The translations under genes and the position numbers were made by a program. From Tumebacillus sp. BK434 (GTDB taxonomy: Bacteria > Bacillota > Bacilli > Tumebacillales > Tumebacillaceae): a stretch of DNA of 64,000 nucleotides. Positions 36,023-45,215 of this stretch are shown here, in pieces. Numbering within the stretch: the stretch's first letter is position 1; every line of letters begins with the position of its first letter. The stretch spans positions 310,001-374,000 of the forward strand of contig NZ_SLXS01000001.1 of the NCBI RefSeq assembly GCF_004340785.1. Direction: 5' to 3'. The notes under the pieces are model-generated. The model was not told where the DNA came from. It made no database searches and saw only the letters and a program-made list of their open reading frames with translations.

Positions 36023-37925
36023 GCCGCATGTGCATTACGCCGCGACGGAAGACGGCGTGTATTTTCGCACGTGGACCAATGAGTTTGTGATCAAAGGCCC
36101 GACGATCTACCAGTGGGTCGAGCAGGTGCTGCCGTACCTGACCGGGGAGAAAACGTTGGACGAGCTGGTCGTGCCGCTGCCGGAAGCGCAGGCGAATTTT
36201 GTGCGCACGCTGGTCGGCGAGCTGGTGCGGCGCGGCGTGGTGGTGGATGTTTCGGCAGACAGCGAAGTGCCGGTGAGCGAGCTGGAACAGAAACTGTATC
36301 GACAGACGATCTTGTATCTGGAAGATCAGGCGGTGAACGGGCGGGAGCTGTTCCGCAAGTTCCGCTCGGGGCGTGTGCTGCTGTCCGGGGCGGGTCTGAG
36401 CTTTCGGGCGCTGGTGCGTTCGCTGATCAAGATGGGGCTGCACGCTCCGGTGATCGTGGAGAGCGGCGATGCGGAGCTCGATCGTCTGGCTGAGCAGTGG
36501 AATTCGCGGGATCAGGCTTTGCAGGTGACGTGGTTGCCGGCCGGACGCGAGTGCGAGTGGCTGCGTGCCCAGGGAGAACGTCCGGACTTGGTCGTGCATG
36601 TGAGCGACTGGTATGACGATGCGTTTGTCGGGCAGTTGACGGCAGTTTGTGCGGAGCGGAACGTTCCGGCGCTGGTCGGAACGCAGCTGTTTGGCATCGG
36701 CGTGGTCGGGCCGCTGCTGGATGCGTCGGCTGCGGCGGGCTGGGACTGCCTGCTGGATCGCTTCGTGCCGCCGGGCGAAACGCTGGAAGCGGCAGAATCG
36801 CCGGTGTTCCGCGTGATGATCGGCAACGTGGCCGCACTGGAAAGCTTTAAGGCGGTCACCGGCTTGGCGAACTTGAACGTGCGCGATGAAGCAGCGCTGA
36901 TCGACCCGCGCTTGCTGGAGGCGAAGCATCACAAGCTGTGGCCTTCCCCGCTTCGGAACAAGGGGCAAGCGGCGGCGGAGCGCTTCTGGCAGGTCGAGGA
37001 AGCGGCGCCGCTGCGCGAGTTCCTGGGGCAGTTGGAAGGGATCAAAGATGAGCGGCTCGGCGTGCTGAACCTGTTGCATCCGGGCGACCTCTGGCAGATC
37101 CCGTTCGCGCACGCCCAGGCGATCGTGCGTCTCCCCGGCCTTGCAGAAGGGCGGCCGCTGGCGGTGATCGCCGGCGGGGAGCAGATCGACGAAGCGATGG
37201 AGATGGCAGTGCGGGAAGCGCTGACCGCCTATGCGCGTCTGGTGCAGGAACAGCTGGATGAGACGTTGCGGGGAGCTGACGCGGCTGGTAGCTCGGCACA
37301 TGAGGACCGGGACAAGCAGTCTGGCGGAGCGTTGCCGGGGGGCTTGGACGTGGCCTGGAGCCACGGCCGCGATGTGCATGAGTGGCAGGGGCGCGGGATC
37401 TTGCAAGCGCTGGCACGCCGTGCCGATCGGGCGGGCGAAGTGCTGCAGGAGTTTACGGCGGCCGACTTTGGCGCGACGCTTGAGCAGACGTACTGGAAGA
37501 TGCTGACCTTGCGCTACGGCTTGCAGGTGCGTCTGTTCGCGGTCGATCTCGGCCTGGAGTCGGCACATCTGGTGCGCATCTGGCAGGAGGGGCAGTGGAT
37601 CGGATTGGGCAGTGGACGCACGCGCCGCGAAGCGTTGAAGACGGCGCTCCTGCAAGCGCTGAGCAACTGCCAGCTGCAGGAGAACCATCCCGAGCAGCTG
37701 ACCGCAGCTACCGTCGAGGCGGCTCCGTGCCCGGTTGCTGCAACAAAGCTGACCGCAGTTCCCGTCGAACAGATCCCGGCGTGGAAAGAATGGAACGGGC
37801 TGGTACAGGAGCAATTGCGTCAGCAGGGCGTGCGCATCACGGCAACGCCTTGGTTGAACGATGCAGCGCCGCTGGAGATGGGCGTGCTGGTCGGGCAAAT
37901 CGGACTGGAGGAGGAGAGCGGTTGA
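36006..37925 (+). CDS. Putative thiazole-containing bacteriocin maturation protein (RRE plus E1-like)
   Basis: 639-aa cyclodehydratase partner of the ocin-ThiF/TOMM C type. The first 80 or so residues (HVHYAATEDGVYFRTWTNEF, then ELVRRGVVVDV) look like a PqqD-like precursor-recognition element that should bind the leader. Next comes an E1-like Rossmann segment, GRVLLSGAGLSFRALVRSLI, with a degenerate nucleotide motif, and a C-terminal region of unclear role. It lacks the CxxC zinc pairs of active E1 enzymes. ATG 36006 follows GGAAGGAG by 11 bases and lies within the 3' end of the preceding gene; the stop overlaps the next start by one base (TGATG), showing tight coupling with the YcaO gene. 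Confidence 0.85.
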   Translation: MKPKAKPHVHYAATEDGVYFRTWTNEFVIKGPTIYQWVEQVLPYLTGEKTLDELVVPLPEAQANFVRTLVGELVRRGVVVDVSADSEVPVSELEQKLYRQTILYLEDQAVNGRELFRKFRSGRVLLSGAGLSFRALVRSLIKMGLHAPVIVESGDAELDRLAEQWNSRDQALQVTWLPAGRECEWLRAQGERPDLVVHVSDWYDDAFVGQLTAVCAERNVPALVGTQLFGIGVVGPLLDASAAAGWDCLLDRFVPPGETLEAAESPVFRVMIGNVAALESFKAVTGLANLNVRDEAALIDPRLLEAKHHKLWPSPLRNKGQAAAERFWQVEEAAPLREFLGQLEGIKDERLGVLNLLHPGDLWQIPFAHAQAIVRLPGLAEGRPLAVIAGGEQIDEAMEMAVREALTAYARLVQEQLDETLRGADAAGSSAHEDRDKQSGGALPGGLDVAWSHGRDVHEWQGRGILQALARRADRAGEVLQEFTAADFGATLEQTYWKMLTLRYGLQVRLFAVDLGLESAHLVRIWQEGQWIGLGSGRTRREALKTALLQALSNCQLQENHPEQLTAATVEAAPCPVAATKLTAVPVEQIPAWKEWNGLVQEQLRQQGVRITATPWLNDAAPLEMGVLVGQIGLEEESG

Positions 37926-39919
37926 TGGAGAACAAACGCCAGCTGTGGATCGTAGGCGACGGCGTGCTCGCGAATTGGGTCTGCGAGCGGCTCGAACTGA
38001 ACTTTGAACTAACACGCGTGGCAGGCTCGCAATCGCTCCCGCTGTCCGCAGGCTGCAAGCCGGACGCGGTGCTGAGCCTGCTCGACGGCCGCGACACGAG
38101 CGAAGAGCTGAACATTCAGCGTCTGGCCCGCGCCCACGAGGTGCCCTATCTGCGGGCGAGCCTGTATGTCGACCGGGGTTTTCTTGGCCCGTGGTCGTTC
38201 GCAGGCGAGGAAGGCTGCCTGCAGTGCGCGGAGATTCGCATGCGCAACGTGCATCCGAATAAGCCGATCTGGAACGCGGTGACGACCGCCCAGCAGAGCG
38301 CTGCCTACCGCAACGCGCCGAAGCTGTGGACTGTGCCCTTCCTCGATCTGTTTGCTGAGCTGATCGCCGAGGAACTGGAAGCATTTGCATCCGGCTGCGA
38401 CCTGCGCTATGTGCAGGGGATGTATGCGGGCTATGACGGTTCGTTAAAAGGGCAGTTGCACCGCTTTTTGCCGCATCCGCAGTGTCCGGAATGCTCGACG
38501 GTGCCGGACGATCTGCCGGAGCTGGCCGAGGTGAGGTTTCAGCCGCGCCCCAAGCCGCACCCGCGCGCGTACCGCCTGCCGAACCCGAAGCTGACGCGGG
38601 AGAACCTGCGCACAGCGTTTTATGACTGGCGGATGGGGCTCGTGCATCACCTGTATCGGGAGACATACTCCAAATTCATCCCGATCACCGGGGCCGAACT
38701 GCCGCTGGAAACGGAACATCACACCGAGATCGGCTTTGGCCGCACCGTCACATTTAACGACTCGGAGTTCACTTCGATCCTGGAAGCGCTGGAGCGCTAT
38801 GCGGGCATGATCCCCCGCGGTCGGCGCACCTTGCATGTCGGCTCGTACAACGAGTTCCGCGCACAGGCGGTGCACCCGCCGACGCTCGGCATCCACGACC
38901 CGGAGCAGCAAAAGGAGCCCGGCTACCGCTACCATCGCTATGATGACGAGCTGAAAGTCGGCTGGGTCTGGGCATACTCCTGGCGGGAGCAGAAGCCGGT
39001 CCTGATCCCTGAGCAGATGGTCTACTACCGCCTGAGCCAGACCAGCCCGGAGCAGCCCCCGGTCAATCGCTTTGTCTATGAGACGTCGAACGGCTGCGCG
39101 ATGGGCGGGTCGCTGGAAGAGGCGATCTACTACGGGCTGATGGAAGTGATCGAACGCGATTCCTTTCTCGTCGCCTGGTACAACCGGCTGCAGTTGACTG
39201 AGCTCGATCTGGAAGGCGTGAAGGACCAGAACATCCTGCTCGTCAAAGACCGCGTCGAAGCGATGGGCTACCGCTTGCATCTGTTCGACATGACGATGGA
39301 AAGCGGTATCCCCAGCATCTGGGCGACGCTGATCAACCCGGCCGAAGATGCGGCGGTCAAAACCTACACCGCAGCCGGCGCGCATGCCGATCCGGAAAAA
39401 GCGATCATGGGCGCGTTGGTCGAAGTCGTCACCTCGATGCCGATCTACGAGATCTCGATGGCGCCAAAGCGTGAGCAGGCTGCAGAGATGGTCAAAGACC
39501 CGACGCTGGTGCAAACGATGGAAGACCACGTGCTGCTCTACTCCCACCCGGATACGCTGCAGCGCTATGATTTCCTCTTCCAGGCAGACCGACCGGTGAA
39601 AAGCGTGCGCGACGTGTATGCGAAGTGGTATGAGGAGACGCCGCCTGCCGACTTCTCGGCGGAGCTGACCGAACTGATGAACCGCCTGCTCGAACACCAT
39701 CAGGACATTTTGATCGTCGATGAAACGCCGCCCGAGCTGGAGCCGCTCGGCATCAAGGCGGTCAAAGTGATCGTGCAGGGGATGCTGACGATGTCTTTTG
39801 GCCATCAGTTCCGCCGCATCGTCATGGAGCGCGTGCAGCAGGCGCCGGTCACGATGGGCTATCGCACCGAGCCGATCGCACCGGAAGCGCTCAACCTGCA
39901 TCCGCATCCGTTTCCGTAA
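37925..39919 (+). CDS. YcaO-type azoline-forming cyclodehydratase
   Basis: 664 aa. ATP-dependent YcaO enzyme that cyclizes Cys and Ser of the precursor to thiazoline and oxazoline. N-terminal about 230 residues are an E1-like remnant with cysteine pairs (EGCLQCAE, HPQCPECS) that may bind zinc. The YcaO domain follows, with ALERYAG, SNGCAMGGSLEEAIYYGLM and EVIERDSFLVAWYNR, typical of TOMM cyclodehydratases. The protein ends in PHPFP, the proline-rich C-terminus known to matter for catalysis in TOMM YcaO proteins. The start overlaps the preceding stop. It is the central heterocyclization enzyme of the cluster. Confidence 0.95.
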   Translation: MENKRQLWIVGDGVLANWVCERLELNFELTRVAGSQSLPLSAGCKPDAVLSLLDGRDTSEELNIQRLARAHEVPYLRASLYVDRGFLGPWSFAGEEGCLQCAEIRMRNVHPNKPIWNAVTTAQQSAAYRNAPKLWTVPFLDLFAELIAEELEAFASGCDLRYVQGMYAGYDGSLKGQLHRFLPHPQCPECSTVPDDLPELAEVRFQPRPKPHPRAYRLPNPKLTRENLRTAFYDWRMGLVHHLYRETYSKFIPITGAELPLETEHHTEIGFGRTVTFNDSEFTSILEALERYAGMIPRGRRTLHVGSYNEFRAQAVHPPTLGIHDPEQQKEPGYRYHRYDDELKVGWVWAYSWREQKPVLIPEQMVYYRLSQTSPEQPPVNRFVYETSNGCAMGGSLEEAIYYGLMEVIERDSFLVAWYNRLQLTELDLEGVKDQNILLVKDRVEAMGYRLHLFDMTMESGIPSIWATLINPAEDAAVKTYTAAGAHADPEKAIMGALVEVVTSMPIYEISMAPKREQAAEMVKDPTLVQTMEDHVLLYSHPDTLQRYDFLFQADRPVKSVRDVYAKWYEETPPADFSAELTELMNRLLEHHQDILIVDETPPELEPLGIKAVKVIVQGMLTMSFGHQFRRIVMERVQQAPVTMGYRTEPIAPEALNLHPHPFP

Positions 39920-39925
39920 GGCGGG

Positions 39926-41428
39926 ATGAAGATGCACAATCGCAATCTCGCTGTCGGACGCTCGTTTTGGCTACAAACGGCCTATCTGCGCTATGAGACG
40001 ATGCGCGATCTTGAGCTCCGCACCGAGCCGGAGCCGTTTCTCACCGCCGCACCCCATCTCGGGCGCATCCCGCTGAGCATGAAGCCGCTGCCGGAGCTGG
40101 GATCAGTCGAACCGCTGCAACAAGCGCGGTCAGGCGAAGGGCTGTCCGCTTTGGAAAAACTGACCGTGCTGCTGCACCTGACTCTGGGGCTCGTGCGCTG
40201 CGAAGCGGGCAGCGTGCGCCCCTTTCACCGGGGGGCTCCATCCCCGAGATGCCTGTACGCGACTGAGCTGTATGTGGTGCCGTCCCAAGGCGTGTACCGC
40301 TACGACCCGCTGCTGCACGCCTTGGAACAACGCAGCGGGGAAGCGTGGTGGGACGTGCTGGAACAGGCGCTGGGCTATTCCTTAGCAGGCGCGGAAAACG
40401 TGCTGGTGGTCGGAGCGGATGTCTGGCGGATCGCCCGGCTGTATGCAGACTTTGCCTACAACATCGCCACGCTGGAAGCGGGCCATGTGTTGGGGCAGTT
40501 GCAAGTCTTATCATCTCGGCTCGGCTATGAGCTGATGATCCATGAACATTTTCTTGATGAACCGGTGATGCAGCTGTTAGGGATGAACGGCAAAGTGCGG
40601 ACGCCGCTCGCGGTGGTTGTGCTCTGGCCGCATGGGGCGGCCAGGAAGCGAACGCAGGTGTTCGGCGCGCCTCCTGCCCGGCCGGCCGTTGCTGACAATG
40701 CTCGTTTTGAACAGGAGATGAACCAGTGTGTCGAGTTGCAACAGATGATGGAAGCGTCCCGCCTGAAGTTTGCCGGGGAACTCCCGGAAGCGGAGCAAGC
40801 GCCTTCTGCCGTTCCGTTTGCCGGTGCGAAGATTGCCGAGCTGGTGGACGTGATCAAATCTCGCAACTCCGGCAACGACCGCATCGGGCTGGCGGCGACA
40901 GGGCGGCCGATCCCGCAGGAAGAGCTCATCGGGCTGCTGCAGGCGCTGGCCGCGTTCCCGGATGCGCAGGGACTCTGGCAAGACATCGGCCTCGATCTCG
41001 CCGCGCATCGCGTGGCCGGCATGGCCTCAGGCGTGTACCGTTGCGCGTTGTCGGTGCCTGCTTATGAACCGCAGAGCCTGCACGAAGACATGGGACGGAT
41101 GATGGAACAGGCCAGCGTGGTGGACGGGAAGTTTATCAACTTCCGGTCGATCCCGGCCGCTTTTTATCTCACGGTAGATTTCGAGCGGACGCTGCAACGG
41201 CATGGCAACCGGGGATATCAGATCATGCAGATGCGGGCCGGGCGACTCGCGCAGCACATCTGTCTGCTGGCGGCTGCCAGAGGCTGGTTTGCCCGTCCGC
41301 TGAAAAGCTATCGTGATGCCGAGACGGAACGGCTGCTCGGCTTGTCCAAGACGACCAAACTGGTGCTGTATCAAATCGTGATCGGGGAAAGTGACACCCC
41401 GTATTTGGAATTCGACATGGGATGGTAG
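39926..41428 (+). CDS. SagB-type nitroreductase-like protein, two-domain
   Basis: 500 aa. SagB-like proteins are FMN dehydrogenases that oxidize azolines to azoles. Two weakly related halves are visible: SPRCLYATELYVVPSQGVYRYD (in two parts about 110-135) echoes the SYPSGGALYPV...GLYRF pattern of SagB, and the second half has SVPAYEPQSLHEDMGRMM and QIMQMRAGRLAQHICLLAA. The FMN-binding serine-rich motif is degenerate in both halves, so it may be structural or have another role, because a standard SagB protein is encoded downstream. ATG with weak upstream GGCGGGATG; starts 6 bases after the YcaO stop. Confidence 0.75.
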   Translation: MKMHNRNLAVGRSFWLQTAYLRYETMRDLELRTEPEPFLTAAPHLGRIPLSMKPLPELGSVEPLQQARSGEGLSALEKLTVLLHLTLGLVRCEAGSVRPFHRGAPSPRCLYATELYVVPSQGVYRYDPLLHALEQRSGEAWWDVLEQALGYSLAGAENVLVVGADVWRIARLYADFAYNIATLEAGHVLGQLQVLSSRLGYELMIHEHFLDEPVMQLLGMNGKVRTPLAVVVLWPHGAARKRTQVFGAPPARPAVADNARFEQEMNQCVELQQMMEASRLKFAGELPEAEQAPSAVPFAGAKIAELVDVIKSRNSGNDRIGLAATGRPIPQEELIGLLQALAAFPDAQGLWQDIGLDLAAHRVAGMASGVYRCALSVPAYEPQSLHEDMGRMMEQASVVDGKFINFRSIPAAFYLTVDFERTLQRHGNRGYQIMQMRAGRLAQHICLLAAARGWFARPLKSYRDAETERLLGLSKTTKLVLYQIVIGESDTPYLEFDMGW

Positions 41429-41442
41429 AAGGAGGAGTGGGT

Positions 41443-42432
41443 GTGACGGAGCAGGCGGAACGCAATTGGATGGCGTTGCATCTTTTTTATCACCATTTTG
41501 AAAAACAGGATGATCTGCTGCTCGACTGCCTGATGCCGGCAGTGCGCAAACTGCAGGCGGAAGGGCACTGCAAACAGTGGTTCTTCCTGCGCTACTGGGA
41601 CGGAGGCCCGCACATCCGCATCCGCTTTTTGGAGCCAGCTGATCAGGTAGAGCCGTACATCCGCGAACAGGCGGAGGCGTATATGAGGGCACATCCCCCG
41701 GAGCAGGAGATGAGCCGGGAGGCGTATTACGCCCAGCACAAATTTGACGGGGAAGAGGTCGACCGCGGCGCGCTGCCGTGGTACGGAAACGGCAGCATCG
41801 TGAAGCTGCCGTACGAGCCGGAGGTCAAACGCTACGGAGGCGCTGCGGCGCTGCCGGTCAGCGAAGACCTGTTCACGCACTCCAGCGACATCGTCGAGCA
41901 GGCGCTCTGCGCCACGCGGGGCGAGTACCAGAAGCGGATGAGCATCGCCATGGATCTGATGCTGCTCACAGCGCTTTGCCTCGGCGTGCGGCTTGAAGAT
42001 GTCGGGATGTTCTTCTGGCGCTACATGTACAGCTGGCAGACGTTTGTCGACCAGCCGGACGAACAGCGCGCGAAGATCCGCGCGACGTTCGAACGGCAGC
42101 GCGAGAGCCTGGTGCCGCGTTTTCAGACGCTGGCAGCGTTTGTGGACTCCGAGCAGGAGTTCCTGTTCTATCGCCAGTGGGTCAATCATTTGAAAGCAGC
42201 GTTTGCCCGCTACGAAGCGCTCGCCTGCCAAGGCGAACTGGCCTGCCCGTACGACGACGAGCCGGTCGACTCGGAGCGTCGCCGCCGCTATGCGATCGCG
42301 TCGATCGCCGTGTCGCAGATTCATATGACGAACAACCGGCTCGGCGTGCTGATGTCGTACGAGCACTACTTGAGCTGCATGTTGCATCTCGCCGCGTCGG
42401 AAGCGGTCTTGCCGGGCGAGGAGGTGCGCTGA
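41443..42432 (+). CDS. LanB C-terminal (glutamate elimination) protein
   Basis: 329 aa, SpaB-C/thiopeptide-type family. Motifs WFFLRYWDGGPHIRIRF, YEPEVKRYGG and HMTNNRLGV match the elimination domain of split LanB dehydratases (TclL type), which removes glutamate from glutamylated Ser/Thr to leave dehydro-residues. It should work with the 908-aa glutamylation protein. GTG 41443 lies 7 bases after AAGGAGG and is preferred to the ATG at 41422, which precedes the ribosome site. The stop overlaps the next start (TGATG). Confidence 0.85.
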   Translation: MTEQAERNWMALHLFYHHFEKQDDLLLDCLMPAVRKLQAEGHCKQWFFLRYWDGGPHIRIRFLEPADQVEPYIREQAEAYMRAHPPEQEMSREAYYAQHKFDGEEVDRGALPWYGNGSIVKLPYEPEVKRYGGAAALPVSEDLFTHSSDIVEQALCATRGEYQKRMSIAMDLMLLTALCLGVRLEDVGMFFWRYMYSWQTFVDQPDEQRAKIRATFERQRESLVPRFQTLAAFVDSEQEFLFYRQWVNHLKAAFARYEALACQGELACPYDDEPVDSERRRRYAIASIAVSQIHMTNNRLGVLMSYEHYLSCMLHLAASEAVLPGEEVR

Positions 42433-43316
42433 TGGCCAAACGCCTGCTCGCCGCTTCGAGGCGGGCGTCCACCGTCGCCGAGCGCATGGAGTTCAAGCGC
42501 AGCGGCGTGGACAACCCGTTTCATTTGGCGGAACTGTACCATGCCAACAGCAAATTTGACCCTGATCTGATGTCGTACCGCCTGCCGCTCGACAAGTATT
42601 CGGTGCCCGATGTGCTGGAGGATGCGACCGAGACGTTTTTTGACCTGCCGCGCTTTGAAGAACTGCCTCCGCTGCCCGGCGCTTTGGGCGAGACGCTGCT
42701 GTGCCGCCGGAGCTCGTGGGACTTCGCGGAGCCGATCGGGCGGGAGGAGCTGATCCTGCTGCTGAAATATGCGCTGGGCACCAATGCGGTGAAGACGGTG
42801 CCGGACGGGACGAAAGAGCTGCAACTGCGCCTGCGCAGCTACCCGTCGGGCGGGGCGCTGTACCCGGTGCAGTTTTACCTCTACCTGCATGCGGTGGAGG
42901 GGCTGGAGCGGGGGCTGTACCGCTTCTGCCCGTACCTGAACCGGCTGTATCTGCACCGGACGGGCGACTGCTCCCGGCAGATCGCCGGGCTGACCGCTTC
43001 GACCGATCCGGACGCGAATCCGGGATTTGTCAAGCAAGACTACAGCCGGGCGGCGCTGCATGTCTTTCTCGCCGCCGATTTCCGGCACCAGTCGGACAAG
43101 TACGGGGCGCGCGCCTACCGCCTGACTCTGCTCGAAGCAGGGCATGCGGCGCAGAACCTGCTGCTCGTGTCGACGGCGCTGGGGATGACGGGCGTCACTT
43201 TGGCCGGTTTTTACGATGACCGGGCCAATCGGCTACTCGAACTTGACGGTGTCGACCGCGCCGCCTTGTATATGATTCCGATCGGTCGGGCTGGAGGTGC
43301 GTCGCAAAATGGATAA
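42432..43316 (+). CDS. SagB-family azoline dehydrogenase
   Basis: 294-aa FMN-dependent nitroreductase-fold enzyme that oxidizes thiazolines and oxazolines to thiazoles and oxazoles. Diagnostic segments are RRSSWDFAEPI (FMN phosphate site), RSYPSGGALYPVQFYLYL, and YRLTLLEAGHAAQNLLLV with the following GMTGVTLAGF. The start overlaps the stop of the elimination gene; the next gene starts inside its last codons. Standard length for a single-domain TOMM dehydrogenase, so probably the active oxidase of the pathway. Confidence 0.92.
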   Translation: MAKRLLAASRRASTVAERMEFKRSGVDNPFHLAELYHANSKFDPDLMSYRLPLDKYSVPDVLEDATETFFDLPRFEELPPLPGALGETLLCRRSSWDFAEPIGREELILLLKYALGTNAVKTVPDGTKELQLRLRSYPSGGALYPVQFYLYLHAVEGLERGLYRFCPYLNRLYLHRTGDCSRQIAGLTASTDPDANPGFVKQDYSRAALHVFLAADFRHQSDKYGARAYRLTLLEAGHAAQNLLLVSTALGMTGVTLAGFYDDRANRLLELDGVDRAALYMIPIGRAGGASQNG

Positions 43317-44478
43317 AGAAGGTTTTCGGAGTTTACTGTTGAATTCCTATTATAAGTTGCGTGAAGGTTATTTTTTTACTTTTCCTGAACGGTATGAATT
43401 GCAGGTTCGTCACGTACATTGGGGCGAGAGTCTCGCGCGCGTTGGAGCAGCCGAAGGGGAGACCTGGCTGCAGGATGTGTTTGGCGAGCTGGACGGCACG
43501 CGCAAGATGCGGGAGATCATGGCGGTCGTGCCTGAGGAGCGTCAAGAGGATTGTTTGAAAATGCTTGCCGCGCTGCGCCGGTCATTTCTCGACGAATCCC
43601 CGACGCCGATCCCGAACGACGGTCCGTGGTCGGCGCGATGGCTGCCGAAGCTGATGGGCACACGCCACACGACGCGGCACTTTTATGAGCGGGAACTGGC
43701 GGAAGCGAACATTCTGGTGCTTGGCGCCGGGATGATCGGCAGCCGCTTGGCGACCGGGCTCGTGCAGCTTGGTGCCGGACACGTGGCGGTCGCCGATGGC
43801 CGGACGGTCACGCCGGACGACCGATTTCATTCGATGGCCTACGTCGATGCGGAGCTCGGCGCGATGCGTGCTGAGGCGCTCGCAGGACGTTTGAATCGGC
43901 TGGCGGGCGGCGAACGCGCGTCCGGCCATGTTTGGGAGCAGCAAGACCGGGCAGGACTGGACGAACTGATCGACGGACGGACGCTGGTGCTGGTCGCCGA
44001 AGATGCGTTTTCTCCGGCGTTGTATGAGCAGGTCAACCAAGCGGCGCTGCGCCGCAAGATCACCTGGTCGATGATCGTCATCGACGGGTGGAACGTCCAT
44101 GTCGGGCCGACGTTTTTGCCGGGACGCACGGGCTGTTATCACTGTCTGGAAGCAGACCGCAGGAGCCGGATGGCAAACCCGGTGTCGTATGACCGCTATG
44201 TCGGGCATCTCGTGCAGACCGGTATGCAGGCAGCCTTGTCGATCTCCCCGACATTCGCCGACTTGGCGGCAGGGATGCTGGCGTCAGACGTGCCGAACCT
44301 CATCGGCAACATGCCGCAGCGCATCGAGACCGAATCCGGCCTGACGCTGGGACGGCAGATGCAGATGGACATGCGGACATTTGATGCCGCCCTGCACACA
44401 GTTGTCAAGCAGCCGCGCTGTGCGGTCTGCAGATGCGGGGCGGCAGAGGGCAAGATCAAGGAGGAGGTAGCAACGTGA
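43309..44478 (+). CDS. ThiF/E1-like thiopeptide maturation protein
   Basis: 389 aa. E1-like (ThiF, MoeB) fold with VLGAGMIGSRL nucleotide motif near residue 135 and two cysteine pairs, CYHCLEAD and CAVCRC, which probably hold zinc. The N-terminal 90 residues (YELQVRHVHWGESL to LRRSFLDES) could be a second precursor-recognition domain. TclI-like proteins of this type bind the leader and present the peptide to the YcaO enzyme. ATG 43309 lies behind GGAGGT; a GTG at 43297 is possible. Together with the 639-aa protein it gives the cluster two leader-binding candidates. Confidence 0.85.
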   Translation: MDKEGFRSLLLNSYYKLREGYFFTFPERYELQVRHVHWGESLARVGAAEGETWLQDVFGELDGTRKMREIMAVVPEERQEDCLKMLAALRRSFLDESPTPIPNDGPWSARWLPKLMGTRHTTRHFYERELAEANILVLGAGMIGSRLATGLVQLGAGHVAVADGRTVTPDDRFHSMAYVDAELGAMRAEALAGRLNRLAGGERASGHVWEQQDRAGLDELIDGRTLVLVAEDAFSPALYEQVNQAALRRKITWSMIVIDGWNVHVGPTFLPGRTGCYHCLEADRRSRMANPVSYDRYVGHLVQTGMQAALSISPTFADLAAGMLASDVPNLIGNMPQRIETESGLTLGRQMQMDMRTFDAALHTVVKQPRCAVCRCGAAEGKIKEEVAT

Positions 44479-45209
44479 AGGAACAAACGGTGATCGAACT
44501 GCATGACGCCAAAAAGACCTATGGTACGGTACAAGCCGTGCGTGGCATCTCGTTGAACGTATACAGAGGGGAAGTGCTCGGCATCATCGGTGCCAACGGT
44601 GCGGGCAAGACGACGACGCTGGAGATGATGATGGGACTGATCGAGCCGACCGCGGGTACGGTGACGGTGCTAGGCTATGACGCCCAGAAGCAGCCGGCAA
44701 ACTTAAAAGAGAAGATCGGAATTCAGCTGCAAAAGACTTCGCTCTATGACCGGATCAAGGTCAGCGAGGCGCTTGAGCTGTTCAAATCCTACTATAAAAA
44801 GACGCGCAATACGCAAGAGATCATCCGCATGCTCGGCTTGGAGCCGTACTTGAAGATGCCGGTGAAAAAGCTCTCCGGCGGCTGGCAGCAGCGCACGGCG
44901 CTGGCGCTGGCGCTGATCAACGATCCGGAGATCATCTTCCTCGACGAGCCGACGACCGGCCTCGACCCGAAAGCGCGCCACGACCTGTGGGAGATCATCC
45001 TCAAGCTGAAGGGGGAAGGCAAAACGATTCTGCTCTCCACACACTATATGGAAGAAGCCAACAAGTACTGCGACCGGGTGGCGGTGATTCGCACCGGGGA
45101 GCTGGTGGCTTGCGATACGCCTGCGAACCTGATCAAGCTGTTGCCGGGCGGTCAAGGCACGATGGATGACGTCTATGTGGAGATCGCTGCGGCGACGAAA
45201 GGAGCGTAA
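44475..45209 (+). CDS. ABC transporter ATPase subunit
   Basis: 244 aa. Walker A GANGAGKTT, signature LSGGWQQRTALAL, Walker B IIFLDEPTTGLDPKAR and switch His in LSTHYMEEA. CcmA/DrrA-type ATPase likely to power export of the thiopeptide or self-protection. GTG 44475 overlaps the preceding stop and has GGAGG 7 bases upstream; the longer frame that starts at 44433 lies within the previous gene. Confidence 0.93.
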   Translation: MKEQTVIELHDAKKTYGTVQAVRGISLNVYRGEVLGIIGANGAGKTTTLEMMMGLIEPTAGTVTVLGYDAQKQPANLKEKIGIQLQKTSLYDRIKVSEALELFKSYYKKTRNTQEIIRMLGLEPYLKMPVKKLSGGWQQRTALALALINDPEIIFLDEPTTGLDPKARHDLWEIILKLKGEGKTILLSTHYMEEANKYCDRVAVIRTGELVACDTPANLIKLLPGGQGTMDDVYVEIAAATKGA

Positions 45210-45215
45210 CTGCTG

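Noticed and set aside
35961..38666. 901-aa open frame on the minus strand (and other long minus-strand frames such as 24691-26127 and 28006-28995)
   Set aside because: Shadows of GC-rich + strand genes with clear family matches; low-complexity Arg/Pro/His-rich translations and no ribosome sites.
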